This document shows, one piece after another, positions 20,647 to 29,448 of a DNA stretch of 64,000 bases (position 1 is its first letter; the number at the start of each line of letters is the position of its first letter). The translations under genes were made by a program, and so were the position numbers. This DNA is from Hydrogenophaga sp. (GTDB taxonomy: Bacteria; Pseudomonadota; Gammaproteobacteria; Burkholderiales; Burkholderiaceae_C). The stretch covers positions 1 to 64,000 of the forward strand of contig JAABQG010000006.1 of NCBI GenBank assembly GCA_011391595.1, written 5' to 3'. The notes below the pieces were generated by a model. The model made no database searches. It had not been told where the DNA came from and worked only from the letters and a program-made list of their open reading frames with translations.

Positions 20647-22146
20647 CTACTTGTAGCGCGCCGCTTTTCCGCCAGTCGCTGGCTTGCTTGCGGGCTTGCT
20701 CTTGCTGGACGTTGCCGACTTCCTGCCGGCCACCGGCACTGACGGGGCCTTCGCCACGGCAGCGGCGGCCTTGGCTTGCACCTGCGACTTCTTTGCAAGG
20801 ACCTTCTTCGCCGGCGCGGAGATCCGCTTTTTCGCGGGGACAAGCTTGTCGTCGGAGCGCAGCGCCTTGGCGCTCCCCGGAGCGGGCTGGTGTGCGAGGA
20901 CAAAGGCTTTCACTTGCGGATAAACCATCTCCCGCCACCGGCGCCCGCTGAAAATGCCATAGTGCCCGGCACCTTCCACCGTCATGTGCCTTTGTTCCGA
21001 ATCCACAACGCCGCTGCAGATACTGTGAACCGCCTCGGTCTGTCCGGAGCCCGAGATATCGTCAAGTTCACCCTCAACCGAAAACAGCGCCGTGGTCGTG
21101 ATGTCCTGCGGCCGTACGCGTTCGAGCTTGCCGTCGACATTCTTGACATCCCAGGTTCCGTTCACCAGGCTGAAGTCCTGGAAAACGACTTTGATGGTCT
21201 GCAGGTAATAGTTGGCGTCCATGTCGAGTACCGCGTTGTACTCGTCGTAAAACTTGCGGTGCGCCTCCGTGCTTGCGCCATCGCCCTTGATCAAGTCTTT
21301 GAAGTAGTCGTAGTGGCTGCGGGCATGGTTGCTGGGATTCATTGCCACGAAACCGGTGTATTGAAGGAAGCCCGGGTAGACGCGTCTGCCAGCACCGGGG
21401 AAGTTGCCGGGAACGCGGTAAATCACGTTCTTCTCAAACCAGCTGTGGCTCTTGTTCATTGCCAGGTTGTTGACTGCGGTGGGCGACTTGCGCGCATCGA
21501 TCGGTCCGCCCATCATGGTCATGGTCAAGGGGGTAAGTTCGCCGCGAGTGGCCATCAAGGCCACCGCAGCCAGCACAGGCACGGTAGGCTGGCAGACGCT
21601 CATTACGTGGCAATTGCCGTAAATACCCTGCAGGTGCCTGATGAACTCCTGGACGTAATTCACGTAGTCATCGAGATGGAACTCCCCTTCGGACAGCGGA
21701 ACCAGGCGGGCGTTCTTCCAGTCGGTGATATAGACCTTGTGATCCTTGAGCATCGTCTTGACGGTATCGCGCAGGAGCGTCGCATAGTGGCCGGAAAGTG
21801 GGGCCACAATCAAGACCGCCGGTTGATCCTTGAGCTTTGTCAGCGTCGCAGGATCATCGCTGAAACGCTTGAAGCGGCGCAATTCACAAAACGGCTTGCT
21901 GATTTCAATGCGCTCGTGAATGGCAATCTCGACACCGTCGACGTCAATGGTGCGAAGGCCAAACTCGGGCTTTTCGTAGTCCTTGCCCAAGCGATGCAAC
22001 AGGTCGTAGCCCGCCGAAATTCTTTGCGCCAACGGATTCTTGCCCAGTAGCGACTGTGTGTTTCCGAATGCTTTGGAGGCGAATTGCGCCAGATCGGTGA
22101 AAGGCTCCATCAGGGAGCGTTGGTTTTCGTAGATCTGATAAAGCAT
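20647..22146 (-). CDS. phaZ: Intracellular polyhydroxybutyrate depolymerase PhaZ with basic C-terminal tail
   Basis: A 499-residue enzyme that mobilises stored PHB granules in the cytoplasm. The catalytic cysteine lies in MSVCQPTVPVL, as in PhaZ of Ralstonia eutropha, where Cys, Asp and His form the triad. VEGELDDISGSGQTEAV and GAGHYGIFSG supply the other parts. Residues 1-418 match the usual family length. The last 80 or so residues are an additional low-complexity tail rich in Lys, Ala, Pro and Ser (PAKKRISAPAKKVLAKK and similar), resembling histone H1 or PhaM-type DNA-binding tails. The depolymerase call is secure; the tail's function is unknown. Confidence 0.93.
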   Translation of the reverse strand: MLYQIYENQRSLMEPFTDLAQFASKAFGNTQSLLGKNPLAQRISAGYDLLHRLGKDYEKPEFGLRTIDVDGVEIAIHERIEISKPFCELRRFKRFSDDPATLTKLKDQPAVLIVAPLSGHYATLLRDTVKTMLKDHKVYITDWKNARLVPLSEGEFHLDDYVNYVQEFIRHLQGIYGNCHVMSVCQPTVPVLAAVALMATRGELTPLTMTMMGGPIDARKSPTAVNNLAMNKSHSWFEKNVIYRVPGNFPGAGRRVYPGFLQYTGFVAMNPSNHARSHYDYFKDLIKGDGASTEAHRKFYDEYNAVLDMDANYYLQTIKVVFQDFSLVNGTWDVKNVDGKLERVRPQDITTTALFSVEGELDDISGSGQTEAVHSICSGVVDSEQRHMTVEGAGHYGIFSGRRWREMVYPQVKAFVLAHQPAPGSAKALRSDDKLVPAKKRISAPAKKVLAKKSQVQAKAAAAVAKAPSVPVAGRKSATSSKSKPASKPATGGKAARYK

Positions 22147-22445
22147 GTTGTCTCTTTTCTAGGTTAACTAAGAAATGGTGCAGTGCAATATAACAGGTGT
22201 CATGCCGTTTTGCACAGGGTAAAACCACCAAAAACGAATGGAATCATGGGGCCCTTTGTCACCTTCGTGAAAGCTTGAAGTGAGTGCTTTGATTTTGATG
22301 GATGCCAATGCCGACCATTATTGCGCTGTACAGCCGCCATGGCGATGCACGGCAAGCGGGACGCCGTGTGTCTTCGTCACCTCTGCGACCGCAGCGCGAA
22401 TGCGAACGGGCCTATTGAGCCGCCAGCCCGGTCGCACAAGATTGC

Positions 22446-22499
22446 TTTTAAAGATATAGCAGACACTGGCGATTTGACGCTGGGTAAGCGGCGATTTGA
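22446..22499 (+). repeat. GATAGC dispersed repeat copy
   Basis: Carries ATATAGC, then GATTTGACGCTGG, then AAGCGGCGATTT at the same spacing as the copy at 43026-43080. It sits next to the terminator downstream of the aminotransferase gene. Confidence 0.6.
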
Positions 22500-22501
22500 A
22501 C

Positions 22502-22529
22502 AAAAAAAGTCGCCATCGGCGACCTTTTT
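22502..22529 (-). terminator. Rho-independent terminator of the aminotransferase gene
   Basis: GTCGCC and GGCGAC pair around ATC, flanked by A7 on the left and T5 on the right. Read on the minus strand, the hairpin is followed by seven T, 29 bases after the stop of the aminotransferase gene. The A/T flanks could let it work in both directions. Confidence 0.85.
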
Positions 22530-22557
22530 GACGGCGCGAAAGCCCCACGACCGCTGA

Positions 22558-23754
22558 TCAGATCACCTTGGCAATCGCCGCACAGACGTAGTCGATGTTC
22601 TTGCTATTGAGCGCCGCGACGCACATGCGGCCAGTGTCAGTGCCGTAGACGCCAAATTCATCACGCAGGCGCACCATCTGGTCCTTGCTCAGGCCGGAGT
22701 AGCTGAACATGCCGATCTGGCTGGTGATGAAGCTCATGTCCTGCTTCACACCGGCTGCCTTCAGCCCGTCAACCAGCTTCTGGCGCATGGCCTTGATCCG
22801 CACGCGCATTTCAGCCAGTTCCTTTTCCCACAGGGCGCGCAGTTCGGGGTTGCCAAGCACGGCAGTCACCACGGCGCCGCCGTGGATCGGTGGGTTGGAG
22901 TAGTTGGTACGGATCACGATCTTGAGCTGGCTCAGGACCCGAGCTGCTTCCTCCTTGCTTTCGCAGACGACTGACAGCGCGCCGACGCGCTCGCCGTACA
23001 GGCTGAAGCTCTTGGAAAACGAGGTCGAGACGAAGAAATCAAGGCCTGCGGCCACGAACTTGCCGATCACGGCCCCGTCTTCAGCAATGCCGTAGCCGAA
23101 ACCCTGGTAGGCCATGTCGAGGAACGGAACCAGGCCCCCGGCCTTGACGGTGGCAATGACCTGGTCCCACTGGCTTGGGCTGATGTCGTAGCCGGTCGGG
23201 TTGTGGCAGCAGGCGTGCAGGAGGATGATGGTCCCGGGCGCAGCCGCCTTAAGGTCGGCCAGCATGCCTTCAAAGTCAATGCCGCGTTTCGCCGCGTCAT
23301 AGTAGCGATACGCTTCCACGGCGAAGCCGGCGCCGTTGAAGAGAGCCCGGTGGTTTTCCCAGCTCGGGTCGGAGATCAATACCGTCGAGTTGGGCTTGAG
23401 CTTCTTCAGGAAGTCCGCGCCGATCTTCAGCCCGCCAGTGCCACCAATGCCCTGAATCGTGGCGACGCGTCCGCCGGTGACAACCTCGCTGTCCGCGCCA
23501 AACACCAGGCTCTTGACAGCGGCGTCATAGGCGGCAATGCCGTCAATGGGCAGATAGCCGCGGGCTACGGGCTTTTCCATCATGGCTTTTTCCGCCGCCT
23601 GGACACATTGCAGGAGCGGAAGCTTTCCGTTGTCATCGAAATACACGCCCACGCCCAGGTTGACCTTGTTGGGCTTGGTGTCGGCGTTGAATTGCTCGTT
23701 GAGACCCAGGATCGGGTCGCGGGGCGCCATTTCGACGGCAGTGAAGAGAGACAT
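22558..23754 (-). CDS. tyrB: Aromatic amino acid / aspartate aminotransferase (class I, PLP)
   Basis: A 398-residue PLP transaminase. LGVGVYFDDNGKLPLLQ near residues 33-49 and ACCHNPTGYD near 190 are class I signatures. The PLP lysine is in STSFSKSFSLYGERVG near residue 246. The C-terminal RMCVAALN provides the substrate-carboxylate Arg region. It transfers amino groups between 2-oxoglutarate and phenylalanine, tyrosine or aspartate. The AspC and TyrB subtypes are hard to separate by eye; Burkholderiales copies are usually called TyrB. It diverges from uvrB and ends at a clear terminator. Confidence 0.92.
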   Translation of the reverse strand: MSLFTAVEMAPRDPILGLNEQFNADTKPNKVNLGVGVYFDDNGKLPLLQCVQAAEKAMMEKPVARGYLPIDGIAAYDAAVKSLVFGADSEVVTGGRVATIQGIGGTGGLKIGADFLKKLKPNSTVLISDPSWENHRALFNGAGFAVEAYRYYDAAKRGIDFEGMLADLKAAAPGTIILLHACCHNPTGYDISPSQWDQVIATVKAGGLVPFLDMAYQGFGYGIAEDGAVIGKFVAAGLDFFVSTSFSKSFSLYGERVGALSVVCESKEEAARVLSQLKIVIRTNYSNPPIHGGAVVTAVLGNPELRALWEKELAEMRVRIKAMRQKLVDGLKAAGVKQDMSFITSQIGMFSYSGLSKDQMVRLRDEFGVYGTDTGRMCVAALNSKNIDYVCAAIAKVI

Positions 23755-23862
23755 TGAAGATCCTTGGATGTTGGGAGTCAGGCAATTTTTCCCGGGCTGA
23801 GGTAGCCTATGCGGTTGCCCGCAATTTTAACGGGCTATGGAGCTGATTCCGGGTTTTCCCTC

Positions 23863-25977
23863 ATGCAAGAACTTATCGCTGCCACGCCTGAAGCCAAAGA
23901 AGGCATTTTTGTCCGCTACCCCGGTTCGCCATTCGAACTCTACCAACCCTATCCGCCCGCCGGGGATCAGCCTGCGGCCATCGACAAGCTGGTCGAGGGC
24001 GTGAACGACGGGGAGGTGTTTCAGACGCTGCTTGGCGTCACCGGCTCCGGCAAGACGTTCACCATGGCCAATGTGATCGCCCGACTCGGCCGACCCGCCA
24101 TCGTCTTTGCACCCAACAAAACCCTGGCAGCCCAGCTGTACAGCGAGTTCCGCGAGTTTTTCCCGAACAATGCAGTGGAGTACTTCGTCAGCTATTACGA
24201 CTACTACCAGCCCGAGGCCTATGTGCCGCAGCGTGATCTGTTCATCGAGAAAGACTCGGCCATCAACGAGCACATCGAGCAAATGCGGCTGTCCTGTACC
24301 AAAAGCATCCTGGAAAGGCGTGACGTGGTGATCGTGGCGACCGTCTCGGCAATTTACGGCATTGGCCAGCCCGAGGCCTACCACCAGATGGTCATGACCC
24401 TGCGTGTCGGCGACAAAATGGGGCAGCGTGACGTGATTGCACAGCTGATTCGCATGCAGTACCAGCGCAATGACACGGAATTCTCCCGGGGGGCGTTCCG
24501 GGTGCGCGGGGACACCATCGATATCTTTCCAGCGGAACACAGCGAAATGGCGATACGCCTTGAGTTGTTCGACGAAGAAATCGAGTCGTTGCAGCTCTTT
24601 GACCCGCTCACCGGGCGCATCCGCCAGAAGATTCCGCGTTTCACGGTCTATCCGAGCAGCCACTACGTCACACCGCGCGACCGTGTGCTGGCCGCCGTAG
24701 AAACCATCAAGATGGAGTTGTCTGAGCGCCTGAAAGAGTTCGTCAGCCAGGGCAAGCTGGTGGAAGCCCAGCGACTGGAACAGAGAACCCGCTTCGACCT
24801 GGAGATGCTCAGCGAACTGGGTCACTGCAAGGGGATTGAAAACTACACGCGGCACCTTTCCGGAGCCGCGCCGGGTGAGCCACCTGCCACATTGACGGAC
24901 TACCTGCCCAAGGATTCGGTGATGTTCCTGGACGAAAGCCATGTGCTGATCGGGCAGTTTGGCGGCATGTACAACGGCGACCGATCACGTAAGACCACGC
25001 TGGTTGAGTACGGTTTCCGCCTGCCCAGTGCGCTGGACAACCGGCCGTTGAAATTCGAAGAGTTCGAAACCAAGATGCGGCAGGCGATCTTTGTGTCCGC
25101 AACGCCTGCGCAATGGGAAAAAGACCATGCGGGGCAGGTGGTAGAGCAACTGGTGCGTCCGACAGGACTCGTGGACCCCGAGGTCGAGGTCAGGCCCGCT
25201 GCCCACCAGGTGGACGACGTGTTGCAAGAGATCCGCATTCGCGCCGAAAAGCACGAACGGGTGCTGATCACAACGCTGACCAAGCGCATGGCCGAGCAGC
25301 TGACCGACTATCTGAGCGACAACGGCGTCAAGGTCCGTTACCTTCATAGTGACATCGACACCGTGGAGCGGGTCGAAATCCTGCGGGACCTGCGTCTCGG
25401 GACGTTCGACGTTCTCGTGGGCATCAACTTGTTGCGCGAGGGGCTGGATATTCCCGAGGTTTCACTGGTGGCGATACTGGATGCCGACAAGGAGGGTTTC
25501 CTACGGTCGGAACGCTCGCTGATTCAGACCATTGGGCGCGCTGCCCGCAACCTCAGTGGCCGCGCCATCCTTTATGCCGACCGGATGACCGACTCGATGG
25601 CCAAGGCGATCGGAGAAACCGAACGCCGGCGCACGCGACAGGTTGCGCACAATCTGGCCCATGGCATTACACCGCGCAGCATCGTCAAGGAAGTTCGTGA
25701 CCTGATCGACGGGGTCTACAGCGAGAAGGCGGGCAAGGAAGCCGAGCGTCTGGATCAGGACGCGATTCAGCGTGCCATGGTCGAGGACATGTCGGAAAGG
25801 GACATTTCGCGTGAAATCAAGCGCCTCGAAAAACTGATGCTGGAACATGCGCGCGACCTCGAATTCGAAAAGGCGGCCCGCGTTCGCGATCAATTGGCGC
25901 TGTTGAAGGTGCGGGCGTTTGGTACCGGCGGAGGTGACCACGTCCCCCCGACGCCCGGCATCGCCGGAAAGAGCTGA
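23863..25977 (+). CDS. uvrB: UvrABC excinuclease subunit B
   Basis: A 704-residue DNA-repair helicase-like protein that verifies lesions handed over by UvrA and recruits UvrC. Walker A is [10 protein letters not shown] near residue 58. The damage-clamping beta-hairpin has [13 protein letters not shown], Walker B is FLDESH, and helicase motif VI is QTIGRAARN. The UvrC-binding UVR domain ends the protein ([20 protein letters not shown]). The ATG at 23863 gives the standard start MQELIAATP; an upstream ATG at 23809 would add an unusual 18-residue extension. It diverges from the aminotransferase gene. Confidence 0.97.
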   Translation: MQELIAATPEAKEGIFVRYPGSPFELYQPYPPAGDQPAAIDKLVEGVNDGEVFQTLLGVTGSGKTFTMANVIARLGRPAIVFAPNKTLAAQLYSEFREFFPNNAVEYFVSYYDYYQPEAYVPQRDLFIEKDSAINEHIEQMRLSCTKSILERRDVVIVATVSAIYGIGQPEAYHQMVMTLRVGDKMGQRDVIAQLIRMQYQRNDTEFSRGAFRVRGDTIDIFPAEHSEMAIRLELFDEEIESLQLFDPLTGRIRQKIPRFTVYPSSHYVTPRDRVLAAVETIKMELSERLKEFVSQGKLVEAQRLEQRTRFDLEMLSELGHCKGIENYTRHLSGAAPGEPPATLTDYLPKDSVMFLDESHVLIGQFGGMYNGDRSRKTTLVEYGFRLPSALDNRPLKFEEFETKMRQAIFVSATPAQWEKDHAGQVVEQLVRPTGLVDPEVEVRPAAHQVDDVLQEIRIRAEKHERVLITTLTKRMAEQLTDYLSDNGVKVRYLHSDIDTVERVEILRDLRLGTFDVLVGINLLREGLDIPEVSLVAILDADKEGFLRSERSLIQTIGRAARNLSGRAILYADRMTDSMAKAIGETERRRTRQVAHNLAHGITPRSIVKEVRDLIDGVYSEKAGKEAERLDQDAIQRAMVEDMSERDISREIKRLEKLMLEHARDLEFEKAARVRDQLALLKVRAFGTGGGDHVPPTPGIAGKS

Positions 25978-26065
25978 ACCATGGGTGACGGGGCAGAAAA
26001 TACCAATTGGTTGGATAGTAGACCCATTCGTTTAATTACCCGAGCAAATCATTTGGTCTTGTGCT

Positions 26066-26089
26066 ATACTTGAGCTTGTTAGTCAAGAA
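26066..26089. promoter_or_regulatory. IscR type-1 binding site upstream of iscR
   Basis: ATACTTGA, a six-base spacer, then TAGTCAAGAA fits the type-1 IscR consensus. It overlaps a TATACT hexamer at 26065-26070 that may be the -10 element. It lies about 135 bases before iscR and implies repression of the operon by [2Fe-2S]-IscR. Confidence 0.8.
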
Positions 26090-26224
26090 CGCAATGCTTT
26101 CCGCAGTTCAGCCTCCCCGGCCTGAAAACTGGACCGCAAAAAGCGCTGCGATGGGCCCCTCACTTGTCGAATGCGAAATTGGGGCATCTGAAACGTGTTT
26201 TCACCTATCGAGAAGGATTCTGTC

Positions 26225-26761
26225 ATGCGTCTCACAACCAAAGGTCGTTTCGCCGTCACAGCCATGATCGATCTGGCCTTGCGCCAAAATGGTGGCCCCG
26301 TCACGCTCGCCGCCATCAGCCAGCGCCAGCAGATTTCGCTGTCTTATCTTGAACAGTTGTTCGGAAAACTGCGTCGCCATGAACTGGTTGAGTCGACCCG
26401 CGGCCCTGGCGGGGGCTACACGCTTGGCCGCAAGGCTTCGGATATCACCGTGGCTGACATCATCGTGTCCGTGGACGAACCGATCGATGCCACCCAGTGC
26501 GGGGGCAAGGAAAACTGCCTTGGTGAGGCGGGCCGGTGCATGACCCATGAACTCTGGGCGTCGCTGAATCAGCGCATGGTGGAGTTTCTGGATTCCGTCA
26601 GCCTGCAAAAACTGGTGGACGACCAGTTGGCCAAGGGCGTGCAGATCGAGGACAAACCCGCCGTCAAGCGGGCGATTCACAGCATGCCCGTGTCGAAGCC
26701 GATTCGGGTCAATGCCCCGAATTCAGTCTTCGCACTTGGGAATGCCTTCGCCAAGTCCTGA
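26225..26761 (+). CDS. iscR: Fe-S cluster assembly transcriptional regulator IscR
   Basis: A 178-residue Rrf2-family repressor. It starts MRLTTKGRFAVTAM, with the ATG at 26225 chosen over upstream codons because it matches the family start. The helix-turn-helix covers SQRQQISLSYLEQLFGKLR, and TRGPGGGYTLGR is the wing. Cluster ligands are Cys92, Cys98 and Cys105, with His108 nearby (CGGKENCLGEAGRCMTHEL). It binds a [2Fe-2S] cluster and represses isc when clusters are plentiful. The upstream type-1 site supports autoregulation. Confidence 0.97.
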   Translation: MRLTTKGRFAVTAMIDLALRQNGGPVTLAAISQRQQISLSYLEQLFGKLRRHELVESTRGPGGGYTLGRKASDITVADIIVSVDEPIDATQCGGKENCLGEAGRCMTHELWASLNQRMVEFLDSVSLQKLVDDQLAKGVQIEDKPAVKRAIHSMPVSKPIRVNAPNSVFALGNAFAKS

Positions 26762-26812
26762 GAACCGCACACCGCACCTTTTTTTTCAGCCAACCGTATC
26801 TTGAGTCAGTTT

Positions 26813-28033
26813 ATGGACACAACCCCTCATTTTCCGATCTACATGGACTACGGTGCGACGACGCCGTGCGACCCGCGCGTCGTGGATGCCATGATTCCCT
26901 GGCTAAGAGAGCACTTTGGCAACCCCGCCTCGCGCAGTCACGCCTGGGGCTGGGAGGCCGAGGCGGCTGTCGAAAAAGCCCGTGAGCAGGTCGCCGCGCT
27001 GATCGGCGCCGATCCGCGTGAAATTGTCTGGACCAGCGGTGCGACGGAATCGAACAACCTTGCGCTGAAGGGTGCGGCTCATTTCTACAAGAGCAAAGGC
27101 AAGCACCTGATCACGGTGAAAACCGAGCACAAGGCTGTTCTGGACACCATGCGCGAGCTTGAGCGACAGGGCTTCGAGGTCTCGTACCTCGATGTGCAGG
27201 AGGATGGATTGCTCGATTTCGACGTGCTCAAGGCGGCAATCCGGCCAGACACCATCGTTATCAGCGTGATGTTCGTCAATAATGAAATTGGCGTGATTCA
27301 GGACATTGCGGCCATCGGTGCGATGTGCCGCGAAAAGGGCATCTTTTTTCATGTGGACGCCGCCCAGGCCACCGGCAAGGTGGAAATAGATCTGAAGACA
27401 CTGCCGGTTGACCTGATGAGCCTGGCCTCGCACAAGACCTACGGCCCCAAAGGCGTCGGTGCCTTGTATGTGCGCCGCAAGCCGCGCGTGCGTCTGGAGG
27501 CGCAGATGCACGGTGGCGGCCACGAGCGCGGCATGCGTTCCGGCACGTTGCCCACGCATCAGTGCGTGGGAATGGGCGAGGCCTTCCACCTTGCAAAGCT
27601 GGAAATGGCACATGACAACGCGAAAGCCAAAGCCCTGCATGATCGCCTGATCAACGGACTGAAAGACGTGGAACAGGTCTTCCTCAATGGACACGCCACG
27701 CAACGAGTGATGCAGAACTTGAACATGAGCTTCAATTTCGTCGAAGGCGAATCCCTGATCATGGGCATCAAGGGACTGGCCGTTTCGTCCGGCTCAGCCT
27801 GCACGTCAGCCTCCCTTGAGCCCAGCTACGTTTTACGTGCGCTCGGGCGCAGCGACGAACTGGCGCACAGCAGTCTGCGCATGACCATCGGTCGCTGGAC
27901 AACTGAAGCGGAAATTGACTACGCCATCGATACCATCCGTCAGAACGTCTCCAAGCTGCGCGATTTGAGTCCGCTGTGGGAGATGTACCAGGATGGCATC
28001 GACATTTCCACCATCCAGTGGACCGCTCACTGA
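26813..28033 (+). CDS. iscS: Cysteine desulfurase IscS
   Basis: A 406-residue PLP enzyme that takes sulfur from cysteine and passes it to IscU. The PLP lysine is in [14 protein letters not shown] near residue 207. The persulfide cysteine is in [10 protein letters not shown] near residue 329. The C-terminal [10 protein letters not shown] is typical of housekeeping IscS. The ATG at 26813 is taken as the start; an in-frame TTG at 26801 would add four residues. It is the second gene of the isc operon. Confidence 0.97.
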   Translation: MDTTPHFPIYMDYGATTPCDPRVVDAMIPWLREHFGNPASRSHAWGWEAEAAVEKAREQVAALIGADPREIVWTSGATESNNLALKGAAHFYKSKGKHLITVKTEHKAVLDTMRELERQGFEVSYLDVQEDGLLDFDVLKAAIRPDTIVISVMFVNNEIGVIQDIAAIGAMCREKGIFFHVDAAQATGKVEIDLKTLPVDLMSLASHKTYGPKGVGALYVRRKPRVRLEAQMHGGGHERGMRSGTLPTHQCVGMGEAFHLAKLEMAHDNAKAKALHDRLINGLKDVEQVFLNGHATQRVMQNLNMSFNFVEGESLIMGIKGLAVSSGSACTSASLEPSYVLRALGRSDELAHSSLRMTIGRWTTEAEIDYAIDTIRQNVSKLRDLSPLWEMYQDGIDISTIQWTAH

Positions 28034-28055
28034 TTGACTGAAAGAGGTAAACCCA

Positions 28056-28442
28056 ATGGCATATTCTGAAAAAGTCGTCGAACACTATGAGAACCCCCGC
28101 AATGTCGGATCCTTTGACAAGGGCGACGAATCGGTTGGCACTGGCATGGTCGGCGCGCCTGCCTGCGGCGACGTCATGAAACTGCAGATCAAGGTGAATC
28201 CGCTCACCGGCGTGATCGAGGACGCGCGCTTCAAGACCTACGGTTGTGGCTCGGCGATTGCGTCCAGTTCGCTCGTGACCGAGTGGGTCAAGGGCAAAAC
28301 CCTCGATGAGGCTGCGGCGCTGAAGAACAGCCAGATTGCCGAAGAGCTGGCGCTGCCCCCCGTCAAGATCCATTGCTCTATCCTCGCGGAGGACGCCATC
28401 AAGGCAGCCGTGGACGACTACAAGAAAAAACACGCCCACTAG
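28056..28442 (+). CDS. iscU: Fe-S cluster scaffold IscU
   Basis: A 128-residue scaffold on which the [2Fe-2S] cluster is built. The three conserved cysteines are present: GAPACGDV (about 37), [13 protein letters not shown] (about 63) and [12 protein letters not shown] (about 106). The HscA recognition motif is LPPVK near residue 99. It lies 22 bases after iscS in the operon. Confidence 0.98.
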   Translation: MAYSEKVVEHYENPRNVGSFDKGDESVGTGMVGAPACGDVMKLQIKVNPLTGVIEDARFKTYGCGSAIASSSLVTEWVKGKTLDEAAALKNSQIAEELALPPVKIHCSILAEDAIKAAVDDYKKKHAH

Positions 28443-28455
28443 GGCCCGGACCAAC

Positions 28456-28779
28456 ATGGCAGTGACATTGACAGAAGCCGCGGCACGACACGTGACACGC
28501 TACCTTGCCAAGCGCGGTAGCGGTGTGGGCGTGCGCCTTGGCGTCAAGACGACCGGCTGCTCCGGGATGGCCTACAAGCTCGAGTACGTCGACGAAATCG
28601 CGCCTGAAGACCTCGTTTTCGAGGGGCACGGCGTGAAGGTGCTCATCGACCCCAAGAGCCTGGCTTACATTGACGGGACCGAACTTGATTTTGTGCGCGA
28701 AGGCCTGAACGAAGGTTTTCGCTTCAATAACCCCAATGAGCGTGATCGCTGTGGTTGTGGTGAGAGTTTCCGGGTCTGA
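28456..28779 (+). CDS. iscA: A-type Fe-S carrier IscA
   Basis: A 107-residue A-type carrier with the three invariant cysteines in [11 protein letters not shown] (about 35) and RCGCGESF near the C-terminus. The start [13 protein letters not shown] at 28456 follows iscU by 13 bases. It delivers clusters or iron to target proteins. A terminator-like hairpin follows the gene (28800-28830). Confidence 0.97.
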   Translation: MAVTLTEAAARHVTRYLAKRGSGVGVRLGVKTTGCSGMAYKLEYVDEIAPEDLVFEGHGVKVLIDPKSLAYIDGTELDFVREGLNEGFRFNNPNERDRCGCGESFRV

Positions 28780-28799
28780 TGCCAGAACTTTCCTTCAGG

Positions 28800-28830
28800 C
28801 CGCCAGCGCGTCATGTTCTGGCGGTTTTTT
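28800..28830 (+). terminator. Terminator-like hairpin inside the isc operon, between iscA and hscB
   Basis: CCGCCAG and CTGGCGG pair around 11 bases and are followed by six T, just six bases before the hscB ATG. It looks like a Rho-independent terminator or attenuator that would lower expression of the chaperone half of the operon relative to iscRSUA. Confidence 0.7.
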
Positions 28831-28836
28831 ATTGAC

Positions 28837-29382
28837 ATGAACCTGCAAGCCGACGATTTCGAACTCTTTCACCTGCCGCGGCAGTTTGCGCAAGACCGCA
28901 TGTTGCTTGACACGCGTTGGAAAGAACTGCAGCGCGAAGTGCATCCAGACCGCTTTGCAGCGCACGGCGGCGCGGCGCAGCGCCTGGCAATGCAGTGGTC
29001 AGTGCGCATCAACGAGGCTTACCAGCGGCTGAAGGATCCGCTCAAACGGGCGGCCTACCTTTGCGAACTTAACGGCGCTCCAGTCAATGCCGAAAACAAC
29101 ACGGCCATGCCGCCAGCTTTCCTGATGCAGCAGATGGAATGGCGGGAGACATTGGAGGACGCGTCCGGAGTGGCGGAACTCAAAGGCCTGGTTGAACAGG
29201 TCGATCAGGCGCGCCGTGACACCCTGAAAACCCTCGACTTGATGATCGATCAGGATCGCGATTTCGTGAAGGCCGTTGGTCAGGTCCGGGCGCTGATGTT
29301 CATTGAGCGGTTTCACGATGAAGTCAACGTTCGGCTCGATGCCTGCCTTGACGGGATGGACACTGCCAGCAAGGGACAATAG
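28837..29382 (+). CDS. hscB: Fe-S assembly co-chaperone HscB
   Basis: A 181-residue J-protein. The J-domain motif is HPDRF near residue 36, and the segment RINEAYQRLKDPLKRAAYLC is characteristic of HscB. The C-terminal three-helix bundle binds IscU. The ATG at 28837 (MNLQADDFELF) gives the family start. It stimulates the ATPase of HscA, encoded next. Its ribosome-binding region coincides with the T-run of the upstream hairpin. Confidence 0.95.
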   Translation: MNLQADDFELFHLPRQFAQDRMLLDTRWKELQREVHPDRFAAHGGAAQRLAMQWSVRINEAYQRLKDPLKRAAYLCELNGAPVNAENNTAMPPAFLMQQMEWRETLEDASGVAELKGLVEQVDQARRDTLKTLDLMIDQDRDFVKAVGQVRALMFIERFHDEVNVRLDACLDGMDTASKGQ

Positions 29383-29448
29383 GGCATCTGGCGGCAGCCC
29401 CGAATGCCCCAGCGACTCCGGTGACCTTAAACCTTCAACCCCCACAAC

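Larger units (their letters stand above)
22147..22557. other. 411-base intergenic region upstream of phaZ
   Basis: No convincing gene was found here; a small open frame at 22321 has no ribosome-binding site or recognisable family and overlaps repeat DNA. The phaZ promoter presumably lies near 22150-22260, where the sequence is AT-rich. The right part holds a dispersed repeat copy (22446-22499) and the terminator of the aminotransferase gene (22502-22529). Confidence 0.7.

Noticed and set aside
20776-22050. Plus-strand open frame opposite phaZ
   Set aside because: PhaZ on the other strand has clear catalytic motifs; this frame has none and no ribosome-binding site.
22160-22200. TGC-rich motif upstream of phaZ resembling a PhaR site
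   Set aside because: Only two TGCA-like half sites; the PhaR consensus is loose and the match is not better than chance by eye.
22321-22557. Small plus-strand open frame in the phaZ upstream gap
   Set aside because: No ribosome-binding site or recognisable family; it overlaps a repeat copy and a terminator.
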